Below, piece after piece: positions 1-10,263 of a stretch of 64,000 nucleotides of DNA (the stretch's first letter is position 1; each line of letters begins with the position of its first letter). The position numbers and the translations under genes are program-made. The notes beneath the pieces are model-generated. The model worked only from the letters and a program-made list of their open reading frames with translations. It was not told the origin of the DNA and did no database searches. Source of the stretch: a bacterium (GTDB lineage: Bacteria > Electryoneota > Electryoneia > Electryoneales > Electryoneaceae); assembly GCA_020444265.1 (NCBI GenBank), contig JAHLLH010000001.1, forward strand, positions 620,001 to 684,000. Direction: 5' to 3'.

Positions 1-1762
1 TAGCATTTGTTTCCAGTTTGGTTAACACTTCCTGGAGATTCGTCAATGCTTTGTGCGTTTCACCGCCTTGAGTTGTATGTGAAGACTGTGGCATTGGAGA
101 CGAAGCTGGATGCGCTGATTGTTGGACTTGTGGTGCTTTAGCCGAGGTAGCAGCACCGTTGTCCGACACCTGCGAAACAGGATTGGAAGCCTGTGGTGTG
201 GCTTGAGCATTGACCTTGACTTCACGGCGGGCTGCCGTGGCCTCTGCCTTGCCAAATCGGCCACCTTGTGGTTCAGTCCGTTGCTTCCCCTCACGAGTAC
301 GACCCAGACGGCTGTCATCTCCTCGTGGAACAGCACCCGGTCGAGCTGAACGAGCTCGTGCTCGACCTGATGGCTGCAAGTCACCCGGAGTGTGCATCCG
401 CCATCCACGTGCCTTCATCCCCTCAACACCATTATCCACAGGCTGAGCAATGGTAGATTTCGGTGTGGATTGGGTGGCGTTTTGAACGGGTGCTTCTCGT
501 TGCTGAGCGGCACGTTCATTGGACTGAGGGCGAGCATCCGGTTTTGCCGGATTTACTTGCTTTGCCTGCTTCGCCGATTCGAAAGTCCGACCCTGTGGTG
601 ACTCCTGCTTCCCGGTGTTTGACTGTTCTTTCGCCAGTCCTGCGGGCAGCTTCACGTCCTGGGCTGCAGCTGGTTTCGGCTTTGTTGCAGCTGGATCAGC
701 AGCAGGTTTGGCCGTCTGCTGATTCACAGATTTCTCAGGTGCTGTATTGCCCTGACGGAGGGCCTTGACGATCTGGTTGCGTCGTTCACTTTCACTCAAC
801 GGCGCCGCTTTTTCCTCGGTCCGCTGGAATGTAATGCGTTCTACAACTTCTCCATTGCGAGCCTGGGACGCGTCAACAGGGATCGTTTGCTTGTGACCAG
901 CACTTTGGAGCGTTGGTTTTTCGATCTTGCCAGCTCCATTACCTGCTGCAGTCTTTTGGCCCTTCTCAGCGGGAGCTTCTGGAACTGGAAGACCCGTCCG
1001 GGAATCTATCCGCTGTGGTTTGAACTTCTTTACACGCGGCTGGGTTGGATCGGCCAGCTCGACCTTTTCCTCCCCACCACCCTTCGCTTTGATGGTTCCA
1101 TCTCTTCCTACTGCGGACTCCGCTTTCCCATCATCGCTACCTTTTTTGGCAGCATTCATCGCTTCGGCAAGCGCACGAAGGGAGCTTGCATCACCACCAC
1201 GACTTCTCGATAGATGGGATTTGACTTGCTCCAGCCAGGCTGCATCTACTGCAAAGTCTTCGTTCTTCGACTCTTCTTTAAGCTTTTTCTTGAGACGTCC
1301 ATCTTTGTTGCCGGGAGTCTCAATTTTACCAGAGAGGATGCCTAGTCTGAGCTCTTCCGTTTCTCGAAGATGGGCTTTGACCTGCTTGCGGAATTGTGGA
1401 ATGGCACGCGAAACACCGCCATTGTTACTCAGTTGAAGTTCCCTGCGCAACGCTGGATCTGCTGCTACCTTGTTCGATTTGCCAAGGCGACCTGCACGTT
1501 GAACACGAATCTTTTTCGCGCCAGCCTCCGTGCCGACCGTTTCAACCTTCAGGGGCGTACCATGTTTGTCGATAAAGGGTATTTTCTCGAACGATACCTC
1601 TCGGCCACCACGCACGTAGGCGACGGGGCGTGTGTTTTTCTTCCCGAGGATGGAGTTCAGCAGTTTCCCGAAGGGGCTGGCAGCCTTTTGTTTCCCTGAT
1701 CGACCAGCCGCTGCTGCTTCTCTGCCCCCAGGCGAGAAGAGCTGACTTAGTATCGCTTTCAT
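1..1762 (-). CDS. fliK: Flagellar hook-length control protein FliK-like, N-terminal part (3' end beyond window edge)
   Basis: Hand translation of the minus strand from the ATG at 1762 gives an uninterrupted ~587-codon frame (MKAILSQLFSPGGREAAAAGRSGKQKAASPFGKLLNS...), Q/A/P/K-rich, starting at a TGATG overlap with the upstream motE-like gene; position after fliJ fits fliK. Absent from the ORF track because the stop lies outside the window. Confidence 0.8.
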   Translation of the reverse strand, partial: MKAILSQLFSPGGREAAAAGRSGKQKAASPFGKLLNSILGKKNTRPVAYVRGGREVSFEKIPFIDKHGTPLKVETVGTEAGAKKIRVQRAGRLGKSNKVAADPALRRELQLSNNGGVSRAIPQFRKQVKAHLRETEELRLGILSGKIETPGNKDGRLKKKLKEESKNEDFAVDAAWLEQVKSHLSRSRGGDASSLRALAEAMNAAKKGSDDGKAESAVGRDGTIKAKGGGEEKVELADPTQPRVKKFKPQRIDSRTGLPVPEAPAEKGQKTAAGNGAGKIEKPTLQSAGHKQTIPVDASQARNGEVVERITFQRTEEKAAPLSESERRNQIVKALRQGNTAPEKSVNQQTAKPAADPAATKPKPAAAQDVKLPAGLAKEQSNTGKQESPQGRTFESAKQAKQVNPAKPDARPQSNERAAQQREAPVQNATQSTPKSTIAQPVDNGVEGMKARGWRMHTPGDLQPSGRARARSARPGAVPRGDDSRLGRTREGKQRTEPQGGRFGKAEATAARREVKVNAQATPQASNPVSQVSDNGAATSAKAPQVQQSAHPASSPMPQSSHTTQGGETHKALTNLQEVLTKLETNA

Positions 1763-2388
1763 CAGATTGAGCTCCTCGCGTAGGCACGGGAGAGGTATTT
1801 CGCCACTTCTGCAGCACGCTCACGAGGCATGGCGGCGAGAATCCGTGCCGCCTGTCGCTGCTTCATCTTAAGCAGCAGTTCCGCATTGGCCTTGTCCCCA
1901 AGCCGGTTCATGATGGCTGCAGCATCGGCAGGTTTCATCTGCTCGACAATTTTTGACAGACGAGCAGCATTCGCCTGGTCCAGACTGTCCGCCTGTGTTG
2001 CCAATACAGCAATAAGCCGTTCGAGTTCGTTGACTTGATCGCGAGTTGTTGTCAGCTCTGCTTTGGTTCCCTGCAACTCCTGGTTGAGCGGTGTGGTTTC
2101 TGCCACCAGCGCTGAGTCGACAATACTCGCAGTTTCCTCACGGATTTCGGCACGCTTGGCAGCTTCTATTTCTTCTTCAGTCTTTGCAGACTGAGGGCCC
2201 GCTCTTCCGGAGATGTCCCATGTCAGGTTGAGGCCTTCTTCCTCTTCGACCATGGCCTGCGTGGAATCGGTCATCCCCTCTTCGGGCCATTCTACCGTGG
2301 CCTTCAGGAAGAAATAGTTCGCCGCAAAGAAGACGAGATAGCCGACGATGAGGACGATGATGAGTGGTTTGATCTTGCTACGATCCAT
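1762..2388 (-). CDS. MotE-like / MgtE N-domain flagellar protein
   Basis: N-terminal TM segment, coiled coil and C-terminal MKPADAAAIMNRLGDKANAELLLKMKQRQAARILAAMPRERAAEVAKYL motif; located between fliJ and fliK. Confidence 0.75.
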   Translation of the reverse strand: MDRSKIKPLIIVLIVGYLVFFAANYFFLKATVEWPEEGMTDSTQAMVEEEEGLNLTWDISGRAGPQSAKTEEEIEAAKRAEIREETASIVDSALVAETTPLNQELQGTKAELTTTRDQVNELERLIAVLATQADSLDQANAARLSKIVEQMKPADAAAIMNRLGDKANAELLLKMKQRQAARILAAMPRERAAEVAKYLSRAYARSSI

Positions 2389-2431
2389 GGTTCAACTCGT
2401 TCTCTACGCAGATTGTGCCTGCGTGTATGGT

Positions 2432-2887
2432 TCATCCCCGGTGACCTTTTTCAAGCGTCTGTTTCCGGGTGCCGATATCATCCAGCATGTTCTGGGTTTC
2501 AGAAAGTGTCGCCTGACGATGTTCTTCCTGGCGACGTTCCTTCAACCGTTCCAGAACCCTCTTTTCTTTACTCACTTCCGTTAGCCGCTCACGCGCTTCC
2601 TCAACGAGTTTTGCAGCCTTATCTACTTCCAGATTCTGAGTTCTGATCCGTGTACGCAATTCACGGTACCAACTATTGTGCAGAACAGCGTCCCCAGCTC
2701 GCATGCTGCCTTGAATGCGCTGCCGTTGCTGAACTTCCTCATCCGCAAGCTGATCAATCAGGGTTCTCAGTTTCCGCTCTTCTTCAAGCAGCAGACCCTG
2801 CGCATCACCAAGCTCGCGTTGCCGTAACCGTTCTTCGCTGAGTTTGGCGTCCATGACTCGCTGCAACCGGAAACGGAATCGTTTCAT
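2432..2887 (-). CDS. fliJ: Flagellar export protein FliJ
   Basis: MKRFRFRLQRVMDAKLSEERLRQRELGDAQ; coiled-coil, ~150 aa, directly downstream of fliI. Confidence 0.85.
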   Translation of the reverse strand: MKRFRFRLQRVMDAKLSEERLRQRELGDAQGLLLEEERKLRTLIDQLADEEVQQRQRIQGSMRAGDAVLHNSWYRELRTRIRTQNLEVDKAAKLVEEARERLTEVSKEKRVLERLKERRQEEHRQATLSETQNMLDDIGTRKQTLEKGHRG

Positions 2888-2906
2888 GCAACCATCCCGC
2901 CAGCCA

Positions 2907-4244
2907 TCAGCTACTCACCTCGATGATGCGCTGCCAGGCGTCCTCCAGCTTGCCGGCATCATCGATTTCCTGCTGCAGGATTTCTGTTACTACATCTCGT
3001 TTGGCGATCGCTCGATCGATCTTCGGATTGGAGCCCGGTTTGTAGGCACCAATGTTAATCAAATCTTCATTTTCACGGTACACCGCGAGATCCGCCAATA
3101 CACGTTTTGCTGCATCTTTCAAATCTTTCGGAACGACATCAACCATGACACGGCTGACACTTTCGAGCACGTCAATCGCCGGATAGTGGTTCTCAGCAGC
3201 CATTTTCCGTGACAGGACAATGTGCCCATCGAGGATGGACCGGACTGCATCCGCAACCGGCTCATTCATATCGTCCCCTTCCACCAGCACCGTGTAAAGG
3301 GCAGTGATCGATCCTCTCCTCGCTCGCCCTGCGCGTTCAAGCAGCTTGGGCAGCAGGGCAAATACACTAGGTGTATAGCCACGGGTTGTCGGTGGTTCTC
3401 CAATGGCCAACCCGATTTCACGCTGTGCAAGGGCCAGACGGGTAACACTATCCATCATAAGCAGAACATCTTTGCCCTGGTCCCTGAAATACTCCGCAAT
3501 CGCAGTCGCCAGCATTGCGCCTTTAATACGAATCAGGGCGGGCTGATCGGAGGTAACGACTACAACGACGCTTCTCGCCAACCCTTCTTTACCGAGGTCA
3601 CGCTCGATGAAATCTCGAACCTCACGTCCACGTTCCCCGATCAGGGCAATCACGTTTACCTGGGCCGCTGTATTTCTTGCGACCATACCCATTAATACGC
3701 TTTTGCCGACGCCGGATCCGGCGAAGACGCCAAAACGCTGCCCTTTTCCGCAGGTCAACAAACCGTCTATCGCTCGAATACCAAGCTCTAACGGTTCCAG
3801 AACCCGTTCTCGTTCCATCGGGTGGGGTGGATTGGCTGCGATCGGAACAGATGAATCTATTTCTGGCGGAGCATCTCCATCGAGTGGAGCACCCAAGCCA
3901 TCAAGTACCCGACCCAATAGCGAATCCCCCACTCCAACCGTGAAAGGTCGTCTAAGAGAACGTACAATACTGCCAGGATGAATACCCTGGATGTCACCAA
4001 GCGGCATCAAGAGAACCTGGTGTTCGCGAAAACCAACCACTTCTGCCAGGCCACATCGTGTCCCGGTCCGGTCCAGAATCTCACAAATTTCACCGATCGA
4101 GGTATCCGGTCCAGTCGACTCGATTACGAGGCCGATCACCCTGGTCACCCGACCACGTGGCACGAGCGGCATCGCCCGTTCGAGACGATCCTCGTAACGG
4201 GTGAAGGCTTGTTCCACATCAGGTGCTAGGGTTACGGCATTCAT
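2907..4244 (-). CDS. fliI: Flagellar type III secretion ATPase FliI
   Basis: [19 protein letters not shown]-loop, [34 protein letters not shown]. Confidence 0.97.
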   Translation of the reverse strand: MNAVTLAPDVEQAFTRYEDRLERAMPLVPRGRVTRVIGLVIESTGPDTSIGEICEILDRTGTRCGLAEVVGFREHQVLLMPLGDIQGIHPGSIVRSLRRPFTVGVGDSLLGRVLDGLGAPLDGDAPPEIDSSVPIAANPPHPMERERVLEPLELGIRAIDGLLTCGKGQRFGVFAGSGVGKSVLMGMVARNTAAQVNVIALIGERGREVRDFIERDLGKEGLARSVVVVVTSDQPALIRIKGAMLATAIAEYFRDQGKDVLLMMDSVTRLALAQREIGLAIGEPPTTRGYTPSVFALLPKLLERAGRARRGSITALYTVLVEGDDMNEPVADAVRSILDGHIVLSRKMAAENHYPAIDVLESVSRVMVDVVPKDLKDAAKRVLADLAVYRENEDLINIGAYKPGSNPKIDRAIAKRDVVTEILQQEIDDAGKLEDAWQRIIEVSS

Positions 4245-5113
4245 CCGGACCCTCCCTTTTCACGCTCAGCTTGAGAATTGGAGGGTTCCGGGATCAGAGC
4301 GAGATGGACTTCATCGAGAATGGTCTCGATGGTTGCATCAATGGATCCACCAGCGCTTTCGAGGATCACTCCGCCGGGAGAAACCCGTTGACTGATCTGG
4401 ATATCAATGTCTTTTATCCCTTCACTCAGGGCTAACAGATCTGCTCGTGATTCCTGCAAACTCTGAGCGTCCGCACTGTTCACCCAGAGGATCACCTTGG
4501 TTCGCTCAATTGACTGCTGAATCGCTTCACTTGCCAGTTTGACAGCGACTTCACGATTATGCTCAGCTGTATCTCCAACCACCTTTCGTGCGATGGCCAT
4601 CGAAAAGTTGACCAGACGTCGCTCGACATGGTGGAAGTAGCTACGAGTCTCTTTTCGGATTGACTCGAGGAATTCAACAATCTGGGCGACACTGGCGGCA
4701 ACCGCCTGCTTCCCTTCGACCATCCCCTGCTGATACCCCTCATCGCGACCCTTTGCGAACGCAGCTTCCTCTCGCTTGTCCGCTTCCTCTTTCAAACGGG
4801 CAACGTCCGCCTGAAAACGTGCTTCTCGTTCCTCGAGGGTTTCGACTTTGCCAAGACCGTATCTAGCTGGATCATACGCCACCCGCACCGCAGACTTCGC
4901 CAGAGACTCAAGCTGAATCTTGCCTTGAGCCACTGCCTTTGGCGCGGCGGGAGGATGCACCACAGCCGTCGATGTCTCTTCGACAACGTGGTACTGCCCG
5001 CCTCGAATCACGCGTGATGCTTTTGGCATAACACGGTCACCATGCCTGACGACACCGTCTTCCGCGTATTCCAATTCGCGTGAACTAGACCATTTGGTCT
5101 TCTGCTGAGTCAT
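4241..5113 (-). CDS. fliH: Flagellar assembly protein FliH
   Basis: Position between fliG and fliI; C-terminal [27 protein letters not shown]. Confidence 0.88.
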   Translation of the reverse strand: MTQQKTKWSSSRELEYAEDGVVRHGDRVMPKASRVIRGGQYHVVEETSTAVVHPPAAPKAVAQGKIQLESLAKSAVRVAYDPARYGLGKVETLEEREARFQADVARLKEEADKREEAAFAKGRDEGYQQGMVEGKQAVAASVAQIVEFLESIRKETRSYFHHVERRLVNFSMAIARKVVGDTAEHNREVAVKLASEAIQQSIERTKVILWVNSADAQSLQESRADLLALSEGIKDIDIQISQRVSPGGVILESAGGSIDATIETILDEVHLALIPEPSNSQAEREKGGSG

Positions 5114-6098
5114 GGCTGATCACAATTTGGCCTTCGTCCTCCAGACGGCGGATAACATCAATAATCCGCTGCTGGACCTCTTCCACTTCACGCAGCCGCA
5201 CGGGACCCATGTAAGAAAGTTCTTCCTCCACCATCTCGGCGGCACGACGCGACATGTTCGAAAGGATCTTTGCTTTTAGTTCCTCGCTCGAGGCCTTGAG
5301 CGCCATGGCGAGTTCCTTGTTGTCGACTTCGCGGAGCACCTTCTGGATCGAACGATCGTCGAGGTTGATAACATCCTCGAACACGAACATCAGGTTTTTG
5401 ATTTCGGCAGCAAGATCCGGGTTTTCTTTGGCAATGCCAGACAGAATGTTCTTTTCGAACCTCTGGCCAACGAGGTTGAGAATGTCCGCAGCCTGCTGGA
5501 TGCCACCGAGCTTACTCGCCCCAGCACTGAAGTCAATCCGGCTTTCTAGCACACGCTCAACGGCACCAATCGTCTCCGGGCTGACTCGCTCCATCTGGGC
5601 GAGACGGTACATGACATCGACTTGAAGCTGAGGTGACAGCTCTGTTAAAACGTTGCTCGCCTGAACCGGGTTCAGCTGGCTCAGGACGAGAGAAATGGTC
5701 TGGGGGTGTTCCTTCTGCAGGAAGGCGAGGAGCTGGTTGGTATCAACATTCTGCAAGACGTTGAAACCCTTAACCTGAAGAGCACGCTGAACACGCTTGA
5801 TAATCTCAAGCGCCTTCGGTTCACCCATCGCATTCTCTAGAATTTCCTGGGCGTAGTTCAAACCACCTGCAGCAATGTATTCCTGCGCGAGAACCATCTG
5901 GTGAAATTCCTGGTTGATCTCATGCAGAAGATTGCTCGGCACCCCTTCAAGGCGTGCGATTTCACGCGTCAGCTTCTCCACCTCATTCTCGTTGAGGTGT
6001 TTATAGACCTCGCCTGAAGCTTTCGCCCCTAAGGCGACCATGAAGATTGCTGCCTTCTTGGCCCCCGAAATGGTTGTGATGGTTGCTTCTTTCGCCAC
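5085..6098 (-). CDS. fliG: Flagellar motor switch protein FliG
   Basis: LSGAKKAAIFMVALG, EHPQTISLVLSQLNP, MFVFEDVINLDDRSIQKVLREVD. Confidence 0.97.
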   Translation of the reverse strand: MAKEATITTISGAKKAAIFMVALGAKASGEVYKHLNENEVEKLTREIARLEGVPSNLLHEINQEFHQMVLAQEYIAAGGLNYAQEILENAMGEPKALEIIKRVQRALQVKGFNVLQNVDTNQLLAFLQKEHPQTISLVLSQLNPVQASNVLTELSPQLQVDVMYRLAQMERVSPETIGAVERVLESRIDFSAGASKLGGIQQAADILNLVGQRFEKNILSGIAKENPDLAAEIKNLMFVFEDVINLDDRSIQKVLREVDNKELAMALKASSEELKAKILSNMSRRAAEMVEEELSYMGPVRLREVEEVQQRIIDVIRRLEDEGQIVISHDSAEDQMV

Positions 6099-6111
6099 GG
6101 GTCACACTCCC

Positions 6112-7734
6112 TTAGTACTCGTCAACCAGCCAGGTTTTCAGCAGACGTGCCGCTACTTCGGGCCGTTCACCCGCGAAGTCGACAATCTGCTGCTGAAGCT
6201 GATTGGCTTCGATTACTTCACTCGGCAATTCGCTGTCAATGTCAGGAAGGGCAAGCATCTCCCCCCCCTCGCCAATGGCCCCTGGCAGGGCTGCCAGCGA
6301 CTGCTTGCCACCCGGCAGGGCGGCGATACGACGTTCCCACACTTCTCGTGCAGCCTGGCTGGATTTACTCAGCAGGTTACGTACATAGAAGAGGCCACCC
6401 AGGACAGCTGCGGCAAGCAACAGGTTTCGCAGGATATCAGGACCAAACCGCTGCAACCAGGTCCAGATGGTATCTTCCGGGATCAGGTTTGAGGGCGGGG
6501 CTTGGAAAGCAATATTGATAACAGATACCTCATCGCCACGGTCCTCATTGACACCCAATGCCCCACGTACCGCCTCGGTAATCATCTGCATCTCACGAGG
6601 GGTACGGTCACGATATTCCATCGTGGCATTGCCGTCAGCATCCTCAACCTGCTCGTAGGCACCGTCGATGATGACCGATGCGGTAATCCTTTTAATTCCC
6701 CCACTCTGGGAAGTTGTGGTCGAAATAGTTTTTGATACTTCGTAGTTGGTAACTGAATTGGATTCGTTCGCCTGGTCCGTCGTGCCTGCCTGGGATTGGC
6801 CTGAATCTGCACCACCAGCGGCTTCTTGCTTCTCACTCGTTCGAGTCGTCTCATTAAGCTCTTCACTTCGAACCGCTGTAAGCTCCGGATCAAACAACTC
6901 ACTCATTGTCTCGCTGCGCGTGAAATCGAGATCGGTCGAGACGCGGACGATGGATTTATCATGACCGAGCAGCTGGTTCAGCATGCTCTGCACCTTTTCG
7001 GTGAGATTCTGCTCAACCGTCTGCTTCAGTTGCAACTGGGTGGTCGACAGCGCCATCAAGGGGTCACGGTCGGACATATTTGATAGGATATTGCCGCGCG
7101 CATCAATGATGGTCACGCGATTGGGTTCGAGCCCTTCGACAGCTGATGCCAGCAAGTGGGTAATACCCTGAACCTGTGGCTGACTCAAACCTGAACGAAG
7201 TTTCATCGCGACCGAAGCGGTAGGTTCTTTCTCTTTTTCGCGGAACAACGCCTGCTCGGGCAACACAATATGGACACGTGCCTGATCAATCTCGTCCAGA
7301 GATTCAATGGTCCTGCTCAGCTCTCCTTCGAGGGCACGCCGAAAGTTGAGCTTCTGGACAAATTCGCTCATACCGAGATTGGTCTGGTCAAAAATTTCAA
7401 ACCCGGTCGATCGTTTGCTCGGCAGACCTTCCTGGGCCAGCTGGATTCGTGCCTCATACTGGGAGTCACGAGATACCAGGACTCGGCTTCCGCCCTGCTC
7501 CAGCCTGTACTCGATGCCGTTCTCATCCAGCCAATCAACCACTTTCCCTGCATCTTCGGCGGGCAGGTTGGAGAACAACGGCACGTAGTCTGGCGTTCCC
7601 GCCCAGTAGACGATGCCATAGAGTCCTAGCAGACCACCGGCAACGACTGCGATGAGAACGATTTTCTGACCAATGCTCAGGTTGGCAAATACAGTCCCGA
7701 GCCGGTCACCGAATGACCCAAACATTCCAGCCAT
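6112..7734 (-). CDS. fliF: Flagellar MS-ring protein FliF
   Basis: VPLFSNLPAEDAGKVVDWLDENGIEYRL, RARVHIVLPEQALF-type motifs; flanked by fliE and fliG. Confidence 0.97.
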   Translation of the reverse strand: MAGMFGSFGDRLGTVFANLSIGQKIVLIAVVAGGLLGLYGIVYWAGTPDYVPLFSNLPAEDAGKVVDWLDENGIEYRLEQGGSRVLVSRDSQYEARIQLAQEGLPSKRSTGFEIFDQTNLGMSEFVQKLNFRRALEGELSRTIESLDEIDQARVHIVLPEQALFREKEKEPTASVAMKLRSGLSQPQVQGITHLLASAVEGLEPNRVTIIDARGNILSNMSDRDPLMALSTTQLQLKQTVEQNLTEKVQSMLNQLLGHDKSIVRVSTDLDFTRSETMSELFDPELTAVRSEELNETTRTSEKQEAAGGADSGQSQAGTTDQANESNSVTNYEVSKTISTTTSQSGGIKRITASVIIDGAYEQVEDADGNATMEYRDRTPREMQMITEAVRGALGVNEDRGDEVSVINIAFQAPPSNLIPEDTIWTWLQRFGPDILRNLLLAAAVLGGLFYVRNLLSKSSQAAREVWERRIAALPGGKQSLAALPGAIGEGGEMLALPDIDSELPSEVIEANQLQQQIVDFAGERPEVAARLLKTWLVDEY

Positions 7735-7737
7735 GGC

Positions 7738-8043
7738 TTAGACCTGCATCCTCATGACTTCCTTGTAGGCATCGACAATCTTGTTCCGAATTTCCATCAT
7801 CAACTGGAACGATGTCTGTGCCTCCTCCATCGCCACCATAACCTGGTGAACGTCCTCGATTTGGCCGGTCAGCATCCGACGAGTCGATTCTTCCGCAGTC
7901 TTCTGCAGATTATCAACGTCGCCAACGAGGCCTTTCAGCGTATCCCCAAAGGAAGGACCCTGGTTCTTTTGCAAATCCTCGGCCTTCTGGATTTCCTTCG
8001 GGAATTGACCGCTGATTTGTCCAATCCTAGAGATGTCAGCCAT
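7738..8043 (-). CDS. fliE: Flagellar hook-basal body protein FliE
   Basis: SFGDTLKGLVGDVDNLQK ... VHQVMVAMEEAQTSFQLMMEIRNKIVDAYKEVMRMQV. Confidence 0.95.
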   Translation of the reverse strand: MADISRIGQISGQFPKEIQKAEDLQKNQGPSFGDTLKGLVGDVDNLQKTAEESTRRMLTGQIEDVHQVMVAMEEAQTSFQLMMEIRNKIVDAYKEVMRMQV

Positions 8044-8087
8044 GATGCTGCCTCCTGACGCTGTTTCGTGCCCTTCGAACGATTGAG

Positions 8088-8468
8088 CTATGCATAAGAA
8101 TCAAAGTTTCTGCCTAAATGGGGTGGGCTGATCCTGGTTGGAGCAGACTCCCCATCTTGTAGAGTACGATCCGCACCTGTCTCCGTCAACAGCGGACCAC
8201 GATTCATCGATGGAGCTGGGATGGAAGATGGCTCACGTACCGTATGGTTTTTTTGGACTTGAGTTGAAGACAAATGTGGATTTGACATGCCAGGTGCTGG
8301 GTTCGTTGCAGTACCGTTGAGCCGTGCATTCCGGACACGTGCCGCAGCAGCCGCGAAACGAGGATTGCCGGCTTGGCCAACAACCTTGTTATCGCCGCGA
8401 ACGCCTTGTTGCATTCGCTTCTGCTCTATCAGTGTCTGGAGTCGATGCAACTTCGGATCAACCTGCAC
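8088..8468 (-). CDS. Hypothetical protein between flgC and fliE
   Basis: 126-aa ORF, GTG start with GGAGAG 6 nt upstream, same strand and inside the flagellar operon; no family recognised. Confidence 0.6.
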   Translation of the reverse strand: MQVDPKLHRLQTLIEQKRMQQGVRGDNKVVGQAGNPRFAAAAARVRNARLNGTATNPAPGMSNPHLSSTQVQKNHTVREPSSIPAPSMNRGPLLTETGADRTLQDGESAPTRISPPHLGRNFDSYA

Positions 8469-8492
8469 GTCGTACTCTCCGGGTTAACGGGT

Positions 8493-8993
8493 TTAGATGT
8501 CCATCGCTCGTTTGGCCATCGATTTTGCCGCTTCAATCGCAGCAACGTTAGCCTCATAGTTCCTTGTGGCGGCAATCATGTCCACCATTTCTGTGATGAT
8601 ATTGATCTTCGGCTTTGCGACATAACCAAATTCATTCGCATCGGGGTGGGTCGGATCGTAGTAAAATTCAGGCTGTTTTGTATCACGTACTTCGTCCCAC
8701 TTGACACCGGAGAAATTGCTCTGTTCCATCATCGAAGAAAAGCTGTTCATGTGACCGGAACCTGGAGTGTCCATCTCCAGTCGACGAGTCGGATCTTTCT
8801 TCAGATGGACGGTATTTACCTCTTGCGGCGCTTCCGTAAAGACAGAAATCCGACGACGATAAGGACCGCCCTCGGGAGTTCGGGTTGTGTTGACATTGGC
8901 GATGTTTTCAGCAATGGAATCCATCCGCCGACGCTGTGCCGACAAGCCAGTCGAGCTGATGTCGATAGACGAAAATATGCCGCGAACTTGCAT
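8493..8993 (-). CDS. flgC: Flagellar basal-body rod protein FlgC
   Basis: IDISSTGLSAQRRRMDSIAENIANVNTTRTPEGGPYRRR ... MVDMIAATRNYEANVAAIEAAKSMAKRAMDI. Confidence 0.96.
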   Translation of the reverse strand: MQVRGIFSSIDISSTGLSAQRRRMDSIAENIANVNTTRTPEGGPYRRRISVFTEAPQEVNTVHLKKDPTRRLEMDTPGSGHMNSFSSMMEQSNFSGVKWDEVRDTKQPEFYYDPTHPDANEFGYVAKPKINIITEMVDMIAATRNYEANVAAIEAAKSMAKRAMDI

Positions 8994-9008
8994 CGTCCCT
9001 CGCTTTCC

Positions 9009-9419
9009 CTACGGAAGATGTGTCAGGGTACGGATCTTGTTGAACAAACCTGCTGCCCTCTTGGCAGTCAACTGGTAGTGGATGGAGTTTGTGGCCAGTC
9101 GAGTCATTTGCTGATCTATGTCAACAGCGTTGGTCCCAGCGGGATTCACTGCATCCTCATCCTCTACAATCAACGGTTTCACGCTCTTCGGATCGGGTTG
9201 GTATGGCATGTGGTTGGAATGGCTCATCACCAACTTGTTGTTCGGATTGCCTAGCGCCCTTGAAAGACGTTCCTCAAAGGTGACCCGTCTTGGTGTATAG
9301 CCAGGAACTTCCACATTTACGATGTTCGAAGCGAGGGCCTTTTGACGCATCGTCTGGGCGTCAAGCGCATTCTTCAGAATGGGCATCGAGGTTTGGCCGT
9401 ATAAAACTTCACGCAGCAT
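9009..9419 (-). CDS. flgB: Flagellar basal-body rod protein FlgB
   Basis: ALDAQTMRQKALASNIVNVEVPGYTPRRVTFEERL; start moved from 9500 to the ATG at 9419 because the sigma-54 element at 9451-9466 lies inside the longer ORF. Confidence 0.94.
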   Translation of the reverse strand: MLREVLYGQTSMPILKNALDAQTMRQKALASNIVNVEVPGYTPRRVTFEERLSRALGNPNNKLVMSHSNHMPYQPDPKSVKPLIVEDEDAVNPAGTNAVDIDQQMTRLATNSIHYQLTAKRAAGLFNKIRTLTHLP

Positions 9420-9450
9420 CGCACACTCCCGGTTCCGTCGCTCGCTTAAA

Positions 9451-9466
9451 AGCAACCCGTGTGCCA
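9451..9466 (-). promoter_or_regulatory. Sigma-54 (RpoN) -24/-12 promoter upstream of flgB
   Basis: Minus strand TGGCAC-ACGGG-TTGCT: GG and GC separated by exactly 10 nt, ~32 nt upstream of the flgB ATG. Confidence 0.85.
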
Positions 9467-9635
9467 GCCCCCAACATGCTGTAAATGCTTGACCCAACAT
9501 CTCGGATGTGTCTTAAAGTGGGAAACTTCCTCCGCTGCACGGCAAGGAGTTCCATGCGGAGAAAGCTCAAGTGCTGAGTGAACAAAGGGGGGAAACGGTG
9601 GAAATGGAGAGTGCTTGAGAGGAAATCCTCTTCTG

Positions 9636-10238
9636 CTATCGATAGAGCCCGTGATTCCTGATCAGGTGAACCACTTGTTCTGGAACCAGATCAGAGAATT
9701 CTACGCCATCACGAATTCGATCTCGCACTTCTGTGGAGGAAATGTCCATCTCGAGCTCGTCAAGGAATTCGACCTGCATCGACTTTGTCAAAGGATGATC
9801 CTGACGTTCGAATCCAGGACGATTGAAGACAGCGAAATCAAGCAACTGAACCAGCTCATCCGCTCTCTTCCATCGTGGCAAGGAATTGTATGTATCCATG
9901 CCGAGGATGAGTACAAATCGTTTATCCTTGTGTTTCTCCTGCAAAAAACGGACGGTATCTAGAGAGTAGGAGACGCTTTTTTGACAAAGCTCGACGGTAT
10001 CAATGCTCAGTTCCGGGTGCTCCGACAGCAACACTTTGAGCATAGCGAGACGCAGATGAGCGGGCGTGGGTTCGCGATCCAACTTCAAGGGGTTCTGGCT
10101 GGTAGGAATGTACCAAAGGGAATCAAGATCGAGAGACCGTACAGCCTCCTTGCCAACCCGAAGGTGTGCGAAGGTCGGCGGATCAAATGTTCCACCAAAC
10201 AGCCCAGTTCGCTTCAAGTCAGAAGATGACATGGGCAT
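9636..10238 (-). CDS. nadD: Nicotinate-nucleotide adenylyltransferase
   Basis: GLFGGTFDPPTFAHLRVGKEA, LILGMDTYNSLPRWKRADEL, ISSTEVRDRIRDG. Confidence 0.95.
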   Translation of the reverse strand: MPMSSSDLKRTGLFGGTFDPPTFAHLRVGKEAVRSLDLDSLWYIPTSQNPLKLDREPTPAHLRLAMLKVLLSEHPELSIDTVELCQKSVSYSLDTVRFLQEKHKDKRFVLILGMDTYNSLPRWKRADELVQLLDFAVFNRPGFERQDHPLTKSMQVEFLDELEMDISSTEVRDRIRDGVEFSDLVPEQVVHLIRNHGLYR

Positions 10239-10263
10239 CCATCCAACTGTTATGTGAGCAGGC

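Noticed and set aside
8373-9254. 293-aa plus-strand ORF
   Set aside because: Antisense to flgB, flgC and the adjoining ORFan, which are well supported or better positioned.
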